DNA from: Phialocephala subalpina
Lineage: Eukaryota > Ascomycota > Leotiomycetes > Helotiales > Mollisiaceae
Assembly (NCBI GenBank): GCA_900073065.1
Contig: FJOG01000030.1
Coordinates: 562,548-626,547, forward strand
DNA length: 64,000 nt
Reading direction: 5' to 3'
Of the stretch, positions 10,244-20,449 are shown one piece after another. Both the position numbers and the translations under genes were made by a program. The stretch's first letter is position 1. Each line of letters begins with the position of its first letter. Under the pieces are notes generated by a model, which saw nothing but the letters and a program-made list of their open reading frames with translations, searched no databases and was not told the DNA's origin.

Positions 10244-10762
10244 TGACTTACTAATTGCTAGCGTGAATATTAATTAAATTAGATTAGATTATAACTCCTT
10301 ACTTTAAATTTAATTTAATTAAATATAATCTACTTAAAATCTAATCTAAATCTAATTTAAATTTAATTTAAATCTAATCTAATAATTTAGAATATACTCG
10401 AGTTATTAGAATATTACGTATTTTCTATTAAAAGTATTAAAATAAAGTTTAACCTTATTTCTAAAAGCTATAATCACGTATTATTAGGCCATGTACCTCT
10501 TAACCTTTTACTTTGTACAGGTTGCATATAAAGGAGCTTTATTCTTATCTTTAAATATTATATATAATATATATTTTATTATAATTTATAATATAATATA
10601 ATAAAAGTTAATTAGAAGTAAATTAAAAACATTTAATTTATAAGTATTACGTAAATAATCTAAATAATCTAGAGTATAATCAAAGAATAATCTAATTTAA
10701 TTTATATACTCTAGAGTATACTCGAGTTATTAAATTAATTTTGGTTATACTACTAATTGCGC
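10244..10762. repeat. AT-rich degraded DNA
   Basis: Includes stretches of repeated TTTAAATCTAATCTA-like units around 10270-10385. Nothing coding is visible; it probably contains the RIP-erased 5' part of the HET relic that follows. Confidence 0.6.
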
Positions 10763-11239
10763 TCTCTAGAATCGATTGGGCCTATATTAATCAAATAGAT
10801 AATGCGGAAAAGAGTTAATAGCTATAGCAAATGGGCGAGATTTACAAAGGAGCTTCTAAAGTGATAATTTGGCTGGGAATAGCAGAGAATAACAGCGAGC
10901 CGGCGATCTCGATGCTCACAGAAGTCGGGAGACGGGCTTACTTGCTCTTTGGGTTTGAATAAGATCATGGATAAATCGACATGGGCTGCTAAACGGAATT
11001 TAAAAGTCACCGCATTCTCAACAGATAAACCGCAAGGGGTTTCTCCACTTAAAGCCCTCTTTTGGACTTTCGCCAGTAATACTCAGCTGGAGAACTTTGC
11101 CTAGACTTTGTACATTACTTTTCCGCTTGTATTCTGAGCGTGAGAGGCATATTGCCTCGGATCTAAGAGATATAATATACGTAATATTACCACTTGGTAT
11201 TATCTTCAATTATTTGCTAATAATACGAGATTATAAAAA

Positions 11240-12400
11240 AACCCGCACAAAAGGTTTTTATTAAAACTATAAAGGAATATTTATAAAGTAAATATTTTAA
11301 ATTATTTTTAATATATTCTTTAGAATTAAAAGATTTAGGAATTATAAATTATAATAAATTTATAAATTTATATTTTTATTTTTTGTTTTAAATAATTATT
11401 TTTTAATAATATTTTTATAAATTATTTTTAAATTAATAATAATAAAATATTAATATATTAAAAAAATATAATATAAAAATTATAAATAATTATAAATAAA
11501 ATATTTATATAAAAAACTAATTTAAATTATAAAGTTTTAAAATTTATTTTCTAAAATTAATTTAATAATTATATATTTTATTAAAAGTTTATTTATAAAT
11601 TTAAAATAATAATATATATAGTTTTTTGAAAAATGATTTTATATATATTAATAATATTATAATAAATATAATTGAAAATTCTTAAAGTATAAATAAAATT
11701 AATATTTTATTTAAAAGAAATAATTTAAATTTAAAGTTTAAATATATTTTAATTATAAAAAATATTTTATTTTTAGTAATTATATAAAAGAAAATAATTT
11801 AATAATAATAACTTTTTATTATTTTAAATATTAAGAATTTATTATAATCGAAAATAATATAATTATAAAATTAATATATAAATATTTATTATAAAAAGTT
11901 TAATAATTTAAGTTTTTAATTGATTTTATATTAATTAAAAAAGAAAACTTTTTATTTTATTCTTAGAAAATAATAATAAAATTATATAATTAATTCTATT
12001 AAATTTAATTAAAAAAGATTAATACAAAAGAAAAATATATTATTTATATTTTAAAACTCCTTTAAAATATTAAAATAATAATTCGATTAAATAAAAAGTT
12101 TAATAAAAAGAATTATATTTTAATATAATTACAAATTCGAATTTAATTATAAATAATTAAATTAAAATTAATTTAAAATTTAAAATTATAAATATTAAAA
12201 TAATTAAATCAATTCAAATTATTATAAAAAATTATAAAATTAAAAAGAGAAATTCTAATATATTTAAAGATTCTATTAATATAAACGATTATATAAAAGT
12301 TAAAAGATTATAAAATTAATAAGATTTTAAAAGAATAAATAATCGCTAAACAAAAAAGCCAGAATTAGGAAGTAGTCGAAATTAGAATACTTGGATTTAA
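11240..12400. repeat. AT-only block, probable RIP-erased insertion
   Basis: About 1.15 kb of almost pure A/T between two readable parts of the HET relic. No terminal repeats survive that I can recognise. Its position inside a gene suggests an inserted element that was then mutated. Confidence 0.65.
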
Positions 12401-13262
12401 AGGTTAATATACTCCTATTTTAGGTACCTAACTTATTTATAGCTATCAAAATGCTCTATTATAACTTCAAAGGAAATAGTATGATAGCGCGGTCAACTCA
12501 AATAACATAGAACGAGGGTCACGCAGGAGTCATAAGTACAAAGGAAGAGGTCCGATTTTTTGGCTGCCAACTTAGGATCTAATGTAAAGATAGAAGAGAG
12601 AGAGAGAGACCAGCTGCGCTATATACAGTTGCAATAAGTGCCTCAGGTTCTCAGACTTAAAACAAGGCCCCTGCGCTGAACTGTTCAACCACATGTCACT
12701 AGGGCTGTGACAGACAGAGTTACCTTCACCGATGATACTAATAAATGCGTTAGGTTTTTCGTCAATTAAGAAGGGGAAAAGGTGCTTTCAATTCAAGTTA
12801 TGGCAGTAGCAAGTCGAATATGGACTTTCTCCAGTGAAGAAATACAAGATGAAGAAGATGCTTATTCATTGAAGACATTTATCATGATGTTGACAACCCC
12901 TGATCAGGAGCGTTCTCAGGCAGAGAAAGGATTGTTTCCGGCTTCTGACTCCGCAAGGCGCTTCTCTCTTGCCGATATCCTGCTTGCTAGCCTAAATTCG
13001 ACCCAAAGAGAGCATGTGATCAAGATAGCGTCTTCATACGAGGAAACGAACAGACCTCCTGCTTGGAACTCCGCGTTGCCACTAAACAGTCGGACCAATC
13101 TACTGAGCTGTCTTCTTACTCTCATCTCCCAGAGACAACTTTACTGCACTACCTGGGCCGACGAATTCCAACGCAACTCTGTGAATTAGAAGCATGAGGA
13201 CATAGGTAGTGGCCAAAGTCATTAGGGTGCTCTAACAACCATTATATTGCGCGCATCTACTA

Positions 13263-15097
13263 AGTTAACCCCCCCCCCCCCCCAACTCCACTTTGGGCTA
13301 CCCCTTACCTTGGGCCACCTCGCTTATTTCTTACTACTTTACTTTGAAGTATTATAACTTTTTTATTCTTTTATCTCTATAAAAGATAATATAAAGGTAT
13401 TATCTATAAATATATTAGAGTTTATTTTATTTTAATTTAATAATTTCTAATTTTAATTTAAGTTTTTTTAATAATTTTAATTCTTATAAACTTAAAATTT
13501 GGATTAATTTTTATTTTGCGCCGTTTTTTAAACTTCAATTACTTTACTTTAATTTCTAATTATTTAATTCAAAGTTTTTTTAAATAATAATAAAAAGAAT
13601 TTATTAATTCTTTTTATAATTTTTTTGAAAAATATTTTATAAATTAAAAATTTAATATTTTTAATCTCGATTATTTTAAAAGTTTATTCTTATATATCCT
13701 TATTATTATTTTTTTAGAGATTTCTTATATAATAAATAATTTGTTTTAATTTTAATTTAATATTAATATTTTTCTAAAAGTATTTAAAGTTAAATTAATT
13801 AAATTATTATTATTTTCAAATAATAATTGGTTTATAAAAGTTTTATTATATAAATCGATTATAATTTTAAAGTTTATTATTTAGCTTTGATATTTATAAT
13901 TATTAAATTATATATTCGAGTTTTTCGATAATAAAATAAGAAATTTCACTTTTCGATAAATATAAAATCGATTAATAAACTCAAAAATCCGAGTTATTTA
14001 TAATAAATACATTTAAAAAAAGAAAATCAATAAATTTAAAAGTTAAAATATATATAAAATATATAAAAATAAAAATAATAAATAAATATTATTCGAAAAA
14101 TATTATTATATAAATTTTTTTATCTTATAATTTTTATAATTATCCAAAATAAAAAATCAAGCTTTTAATAAATTATATAAAATTATTTAAAGAATAAATA
14201 CTTTATATAATTATTCTAAAATAATATTATTAAATATTTGATTGTTTTTAATTATAATAAATTTCTAAAACTTAAATTAATTAAAAATTATAAAGAATTA
14301 TTATTATAATATTAATTGGTTTTTATATATTATTAAAAAATATAAAGTTATTTTTGTAATAAAAATATATTTGATGAAAAATATTTAAGATTTAGAATTG
14401 GATTATTTCTTTTGGACAAAATATTAATTAATATTTTTAATTATTAATTTATTGATTTTTTGGCTTTTTATAATTCTAATTTCATTTATATTTTACCAAT
14501 TCTCAAATTTAATAATTTTAATCGCAAAAATAATTAATTTCGTGAATTATAATTTGATAATATTAATTATAATATTATTAATACAAATAAAATCGATTTT
14601 AAATTATTTTTTAATCTTAAAATAAAATTCCGTTTGAGAAAGCCTATTATTCATCGTTTTCCTAAAGGAATTAAATCTTCTTTAGCGGTTAAAATATATT
14701 TAATAAAAATTCTAATTTGCAAATATATAAAATTTTAATTTAAAGTTTCTTAAATTAAAATCCAATTTATAAAATATTATTTTTAAATCGAGGAAAACCT
14801 TTAATACAGTTCTTTAGCTTTTTTCATCGAAACGTGGCTATATATTCGGTTTTGAATAATAAACCTTAATATTATAATCTTTATATACTTTGCATTTAAA
14901 TTTTTTTTTTTTATAATTATATTAAATGCTTATTAGATATCTTCTTGAATATATTCAAGCTTTATAATTGATTTAAACTACTCGCAAAATTTGGAAGTAA
15001 ATTATTAAAGAATTATAAAAATATAAAGGTTTAAAGTGGGTGGTAAAGTAGTGGCGGTATACTAAGCGAGGTGGCCCAAGGTAGGGGGGGGTCAACT
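13263..15097. mobile_element. 1,835-bp Tc1/mariner-type (pogo/Fot1-like) DNA transposon relic with TIRs and TA duplication
   Basis: Left end AGTTAAC followed by a run of 15 C; right end, read in reverse complement, AGTTGAC followed by 8 C. Inside these, 21 identical bases form inverted arms at 13306-13326 and 15063-15083 (core CTTGGGCCACCTCGC). Both ends are bordered by TA (13261-13262 and 15098-15099). The interior is extremely AT-rich with no surviving transposase frame, consistent with RIP. Size, TA duplication and short TIRs fit the Tc1/mariner superfamily; assignment to pogo/Fot1 is inference. It separates two parts of the HET relic. A short similar sequence (TTATATTGCG) occurs just outside both ends. 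Confidence 0.82.
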
Positions 15098-15452
15098 TAT
15101 TATATTGCGACGCATTGAAAGTTTATACATTGCTAGAAGAGTATACATGGAGGCAACATATTTTGCTAGGAAAGAACTTTGCCTTACAATTGCTACTCAG
15201 GCTGTTGTGGAAAATGAAGAACGAGGAAACTTTTTGGTGCCGCCCGAGGGGTTGATCGGCATATGCCGAAAAGATGCAGAAGATGGCGACATTCTCGTCC
15301 TTTTCGAAGGCTTTGCCGTACCATATGTTCTTCGTCAAGTCGGTGACAAGTACTACAGACTGATCGAAGAAGCCTATCTTGATCCTGCTACCTTCGATGC
15401 TTTGGCACGACTTGAAGCTGCAGATGCGTGGCAGACGTTCAACGTTGTCTGA

Positions 15453-16144
15453 TTGATCTATTGAGTTCTGTGTAGGTTCTGAGGTTGTTATCTTGTTAGA
15501 AAGTACGAGTGCTGGGTAGCTTGTCGGCGAGTCTTGGTGTTCGTGCCGGAAATTTTGCTTTCTTTCTTGAGCCGTCATTTCAGTTGTATTTGGCCCGGCT
15601 GTTCTATATGCAAATTGATGCTTTATGGCGAACATTTGAAGGGTTTTAGGAGTTTATGGGTAAAGTGCAAGACTTTTTCGGAGGGAAAGCGAGCCAGGAA
15701 GACTTCGTTTGTTCTTCTCGCTTGAACCCAGTGGCTCATTTCAAGATATCTGATATTTGCTCGGGCTTATTGTTAGCTCAAACTAATTCCCAAGATTCAG
15801 ATACTCACGGGAAGGGATTCAAATCGTATCAACTTCAAGATGAACGGCTTTTGAGTAGTTGCCGATGTAGAGAAGATGGTACCGCGTGATGCGAGATGAA
15901 AACACTTAATTGAGAAGACGTTCCAGAGGAATGTGAAGTAACTTCGAGACGAAAGTCCGGTATTCCAATACCGAGGTCACCAATGACACAGTTTTCAGGC
16001 GGTCAGGTCACCAGCACAAGCAATCTTCACTTGCAACACACTCCTGCCAAATCCATATCCATATCTCCCACCAACCAAGCCCAAACCTCAGACTCCCTCA
16101 CCTACCAAAGAGCCTATCCATTCACAAACCAACTCTCAAACCCT
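15453..16144. other. Intergenic, nothing recognised
   Basis: GC-normal spacer between the HET relic C-terminus and the 3' end of the ABM-like gene. Small frames on both strands are unconvincing. Confidence 0.6.
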
Positions 16145-17048
16145 TCAAGGACCTTCCTGAAAGTGCACATGAAACATATCTAACCCCGCCACCTTCGCAC
16201 CCCCCAGCCCCGTCTTCTCAACAACATACCCCAACGACTCAATCGCCTTCGCATGCTCTGGCTGTTCTTTCCACCTTATGTGGTCATCGATAGAGTCATA
16301 TCCATATACGCCGTGGAGGGCGATTACTTGTCCTTCTGGCGTTGATTTGTTCTTGGCGGGTTTGACTCCAACGACTTCACAACTTTCATCAGCGGCCGAA
16401 CGGGTGCAGATGAGGGGCAGGTGAGGTGAGGGGACGGGAAGAAGGGAGAGATACCAAATCCAATAGCAGCTCCAGTAGCTTTTCCAACAACTTGAACGTT
16501 ATGATTCACAGAAACCAAGGCGTCTTCAATGATTTTCTTTTCGGTTTCTCCGTAGCCTTCGGGCAAAGTGAGCAGAGCTATCTCCGTGACTTTGGATTTG
16601 AATGATGCGGCTGCGGAGGAAGTCCAATTTGTGAACACTGATTTGGGGTTAGCTTTGTGATCTTGTTGGGAGAGAGAGGAGGAGGGAACATACGCATCAA
16701 TTGTCCCTGCTCCACATCGAAAATCTCTTTCACGAGGGCGAGGAAAGGGGCGTAGTCGGATGAAGCGATGAATTTGTGGACGTGGGACATGGATTCCCAA
16801 TCTATGTTCCAAACAAAAACAGTAGGAACCTCAACCATGTGTCCCTGTTTTACAATTTCAGCCTTGAGTTTCTGCTCGAGTACTCCATGATTTCTTACCC
16901 AATATTGAGCTCCACTCCCATCCTGCCTCTTCATGACCTTTGCCAATTCAATAAACTTCGAACCAGCTTCAGATGTTGCATCAGCAGCGTTGATGCCTTC
17001 TTTCACGTGAAGGATCACGGTTTCGGTTACTGCTTCAGAGGCTGACAT
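16145..17048 (-). CDS. Dimeric alpha/beta-barrel (ABM-like) protein, 255 aa
   Basis: Three exons on the minus strand: 17048-16694, 16637-16455 and 16374-16145. Introns of 56 and 80 bp have GT-AG ends and phase 1 at both joins, giving 255 residues. The product has two similar halves: residues 5-115 (TETVILHVKEGINAADATSE ... VFVWNIDWESMSHVHKFIAS) and 135-255 (EIALLTLPEGYGETEKKIIE ... GVYGYDSIDDHIRWKEQPEH). Each half has the beta-alpha-beta pattern, the W-xS-xxxH or H-x-RW feature and the final hydrophobic strand seen in fungal ABM/EthD-like ferredoxin-fold proteins. Members are small cytosolic proteins, some acting in polyketide or quinone metabolism; no substrate can be assigned. The second acceptor was chosen at 16375 rather than 8 bases earlier because only it keeps the downstream homologous frame. 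Confidence 0.75.
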
Positions 17049-17690
17049 TTTGGCGAATGTTTTGGGGAGATGGAGAAAGTTAAGGATATGAGAGCTATAT
17101 CGAGGAGGAGTGAGGTTTTTGGGAGTTAGATATTTGAGGATGAAGAGGAGGGTTGTATGGTTACATGAAGATGACGTGAGAGTGGGAGCGAAAGAGAGGT
17201 CACGAGATGTCTTGGCGATCCTTCCTTGACTTGCCGATGAATTTGGAACAAATCTCGATAAAAAGACCTTTTGGAATAGGAAGCGATAACGAAGTGTTTG
17301 TTTTAAGTAAACTCTTGTATTGCTACAAGGTGGAAGAAGAGAAAGGTCAAAGCCAAGGTAAAGTGCCTCTACCTTGGGGCCGAAGTTCTAACGATGTAGT
17401 GAATGTATGCTCCCTGACTCGAGGATTCAAAAGCGAGTACTTGATCATCCCTACAGAGCAGGTCTAATAATGACTCATGATGAACCAGTCTTTACGTCCA
17501 TAAAGACCCTCGTCTCGCGTACTCGCGTAAAAATAGGGGGCGGGGTCCTCGGTACTCAGACTCGCTTGCAAAACACCCGCACAATCCACCCAAAAGAATA
17601 TCAAAAAACAAACGTTGGGCTCAAGTGGAAGTTTGAACCCATAAACAGCAAAAGGATACCAATATATATGTAAAAAGAGCAAAAAGGAAG
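17049..17690. other. Intergenic between ABM-like gene and tRNA
   Basis: Promoter side of the ABM-like gene and 3' flank of the tRNA. No further feature seen. Confidence 0.55.
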
Positions 17691-17776
17691 GGCTTGACTG
17701 GGGATTGAACCCAGGACCTCATACAGATTTTGAGTGGATACCCAAAGCATGAATTCTGCCACTGAACTATCAAGCC
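17691..17776 (-). tRNA. tRNA-Pro (UGG) with a ~15-nt intron
   Basis: Minus-strand 86-nt gene. The acceptor stem GGCTTGA pairs with TCAAGCC. The anticodon stem CATGC pairs with GTATG (one G-U). The T arm is CTGGGTTCAATCCCCAG. The anticodon loop begins TTTGGG (anticodon TGG), followed by an extra segment TATCCACTCAAAATC before the 3' half of the stem, i.e. an intron in the canonical place after position 37. Layout closely resembles the intron-bearing tRNA-Pro(UGG) of budding yeast. The A box-like and B box (GGTTCAATCCC) parts are intact. Confidence 0.92.
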
Positions 17777-18287
17777 GTTGTTTTTCTGAGATGGCTGTTA
17801 AGCCATTTCATTGGTTGTTGGACGGGAAATGGTTATTTAAATCTATACGGGTGCGGGAGGGAGCGGTGAAAGTGAATGGATGTGAAGAGGTGGGGAGCGG
17901 TGTAGCTTCGGGCTAACACATAGGAACTTGCATCAAGTGGGCCAATACCTTATGAAATCTAGTCAAAGGTTTCATGTTTGTATTTGTTTGTTCATTTTGG
18001 ACTCGAACGCCATGAAAATCGAAGTCTATCAGATTCCGTGAAGTGTCATAAACAACGCTAAAGTGAGAAAACCTCCAGATCGAATCCATCCAACTTGTTC
18101 CCTCTCTGCCTGCTTGAGGCCCCTCTTGGCCAGCTCTCTCCGTTAACGTCGCACCTTGACCTTCCCATCTCAAAGTACCCGGTCCAGATGCTTGATGAAG
18201 CTCTATCAACTATTGAGTAACTTCCTTTGCTTTCCTGCTCTCTTGTTCTCCTCCACAATGGCAAACTTCAACCAACCAATGTCCCAT
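17777..18287. other. Intergenic between tRNA and asparaginase 3' end
   Basis: No feature beyond likely 3' untranslated sequence of the asparaginase gene and the 5' flank of the tRNA. Confidence 0.55.
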
Positions 18288-20449
18288 TCAAGGAACCGCC
18301 ACCTTCCCATTTGGAGGCGTAACAACATGCCCATGCCCATTCCCGTTCGCCGTATCACTCAGATGCCCATTCTCCCTCTCATTAGCTCGATCCCCCGCAT
18401 GTCCATCCTCATTACTATTCTTTACCACACCCTCTCCTTCCTTCCCCTCGCTCTCGTCACCACTCGCCGCCACCTCATGACCATCCACCCCACCAAGTCT
18501 CTTAACCCTCTCCAACTCTTCGGGGTGAAGCAATGCACCACTTTCCTCCAACAACCTCACAATCTCCGTATTCCCAACTTTGACTGCGAGGTAAAGCGGG
18601 GTGTTGCCAGCTAGATTTCGAACATGAACACTTGCTCCTCTTTTCAGCAACTCCCTCAAGGCTTTCGAATCCGGTCCCACGCTTGCCAAATGCAACGCCG
18701 TGTTTTCAGCGTAATCTTTCGCGTTGAGAAGCCCGTGGCTATCTGTGTCGAGAAGAGTGATAACAGTATCAACATCTCCTTTCGTGATAGCGTGGCCGAG
18801 GGCTGTAAATGCCGTTTGATGGTTTGCGATGACTGGGACGTCGGAGCCCGGGTGTGAGAACGTTGTTGACGAGAGTTCGGTCATTTCTCCTCTTAGACTG
18901 AGTTGCATTTGCGTAGTGATATCTTGGTAGCTCAGCCCAGGCAAGGCGAGCAGATAGGAGAGTTTGGTCAACGCCGCCTCAGTCGTCAAATCGTGACCGA
19001 ATACAACGCCCGCTTGTCCCAGCGCCGCACCTGGGGCGTATAATGGGGAGACGAACCCGGATTGGCATTGGCTGACATTAACAATCACAATCCCCCTCTC
19101 GACCGCATTCTTGATAACGCGCGTCATACTCCCATCTTCACCCGTAGGCGCATTACCTGCTCCAAAAGTCTCAAGAATCAACCCCCGCAAGTTCGGGACG
19201 TGGAGAACAGAATCCAACATCTCGGGTTTTATACCAGGGAAGATTCGAAGACAGGCCACATGTGCGGTATCGAGGTTTGTTTGGACGTCGAAACGGGCGA
19301 TGGTTCGGGGACGGCGGATTAGGGTCCAGTTTACTTCTGCTCCTAATGCGGAGGAGGTGGCAAGGGGAGCCATGTTGGGGGATGCGAAGGCGTCGAATGA
19401 TGTTGCTGAGATTTTGGTGCATCTGTTTCCACGGTAGAGTTTGTGGTGGAAAAATAGACACACTTCTGGGATCATGAATGTTCCTGCAATAATCAAACTC
19501 CCAAGAAGATTGTCCGTAGCATCTGATTGCAATGCGAATATTGAGGCCTGGGACCCGGTAAGAATAACGGGTTTCCCGAGATGGGAGAGCATGAATGATA
19601 GTGCGGAGGACGAATAGGCGAGTGAATCTGTGCCATGGAGAACGACGAAGCCGTCGAAGAGGGAGTAATTCCTTTTTATGGTTAGGGCTATTTGGGTCCA
19701 TCCTGCGCTAGAGATGGAACTGGAGTCGAGGAGGATGGGGAATTCGTGGAGGGTATAGCGGACGTGCCGGGAGTAAGTGGATGGTGGGGTGCGCAGAGAG
19801 GGGAGGTATTCTTTTCGGTTGTCGGATACCATTACTGGGAGGGGGTCTGTGTGGTTTGTGAGCGAGAGTAATGACATTTGATGCGAAAATGCAGCGAGAA
19901 GATCAAAGATTGGAGCAGAATGGACAATTCCGAGAGCGTGAAGCAGAGCAGCCTGAGACCGACGGGACATGCTGAACTTCCAGCATCCCTCGAGACCTCA
20001 ACTCGCCTCCCTGAAGCACTCGCTTCTCCCTAATATCAAGCGAACCCCCATTTCATCCCACGTCCTGGTCCTGGCCCTAGCCGAAGCACCTCAATGCAAG
20101 GTCCCGCGGTATTGCGTCGAGAACCCTCTTTCAACCTCTGCTCCCGTTCCCGTCGTACTTTCTCAAGGACACAACCCAAAACAAGTATACCAGAGTGAAG
20201 GTTTCAAAAACCAAAAAAAGTTAACATACCAGGCATACTCCCATCATTAAAACTCGGCCTAGGCGCCATCCCCTCCCTCAAAAACCCCCTCGCAGGAACC
20301 AACCCATCAGGACCGTGTCTCATACAGATCGTCCCGCCCGTCATGACTATCAGGACCCGAGCTTCGGGGTATTGGGTTTGAGAGGGGTCATGTTGGTGGT
20401 GGTGCAGGGGGAGCGGGAGGGTGTGGGATCTGTGGGGTGTTGTGTACAT
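18288..20449 (-). CDS. Cytosolic-type L-asparaginase with C-terminal ankyrin repeats, 588 aa
   Basis: Hydrolyses L-asparagine to aspartate and ammonia. Two exons: 20449-20230 and 19834-18288, joined by a 395-bp intron in phase 1; the join restores the continuous family sequence FNDGSMP-VMVSDNRKEY. The N-terminal asparaginase domain carries the first active-site block TGGTI (residues 37-41) and the second, HGTDS (140-144), followed by LGKPVILTGSQ and DATDNLLGS. The second domain includes LRGLILETFGAGNAP. Residues about 415-520 form ankyrin-type repeats (NTALHLAS, GNTPLYLAVKVGNTEIVRLL), and the last ~65 residues are a Gly/Asn/His/Glu-rich tail. The ankyrin extension is normal for this fungal/animal cytosolic type; no signal peptide is visible. 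Without the intron the downstream frame has its own ATG at 19970, but that start would lack the catalytic TGGTI block. Confidence 0.92.

Larger units (their letters stand above)
10763..15452 (+). pseudogene. HET-domain gene dismembered by RIP, an AT block and a transposon
   Basis: Three separated pieces read as one HET gene. Piece 1 (10763-11240): RIDWAYINQIDNAEK, then stops TAA (10816), TAG (10819) and TAG (10825) where CAA/CAG would be expected, then QMGEIYKGASKVIIWLG. After frame changes, RLYSERERHIASDLRDIIYV matches the RFRxRxASDPRDKVYALLG block. Piece 2 (about 12740-13189) contains VLSIQVMAVASRIWTFSSEE and a further 100 residues with the look of the HET middle region. Piece 3 (15105-15452) is the typical HET C-terminus, LVPPEGLIGICRKDAEDGD, then ILVLFEGFAVPYVLRQVGDKY, with a natural stop. 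Between pieces 1 and 2 lies an AT-only block (11240-12400), and between 2 and 3 the 1.8 kb element. Joining piece 2 to the others is by order and style, less certain than pieces 1 and 3. Confidence 0.72.

Noticed and set aside
12782..13189. Independent 135-codon gene
   Set aside because: It lacks a recognisable domain of its own, and its order and style fit the middle of the HET relic interrupted on both sides.
13269..13283. Run of 15 C considered as a sequencing artefact or G-quadruplex-like site
   Set aside because: It lies in the transposon end and is matched by a G run at the other end, so it is best explained as part of the terminal inverted repeat.
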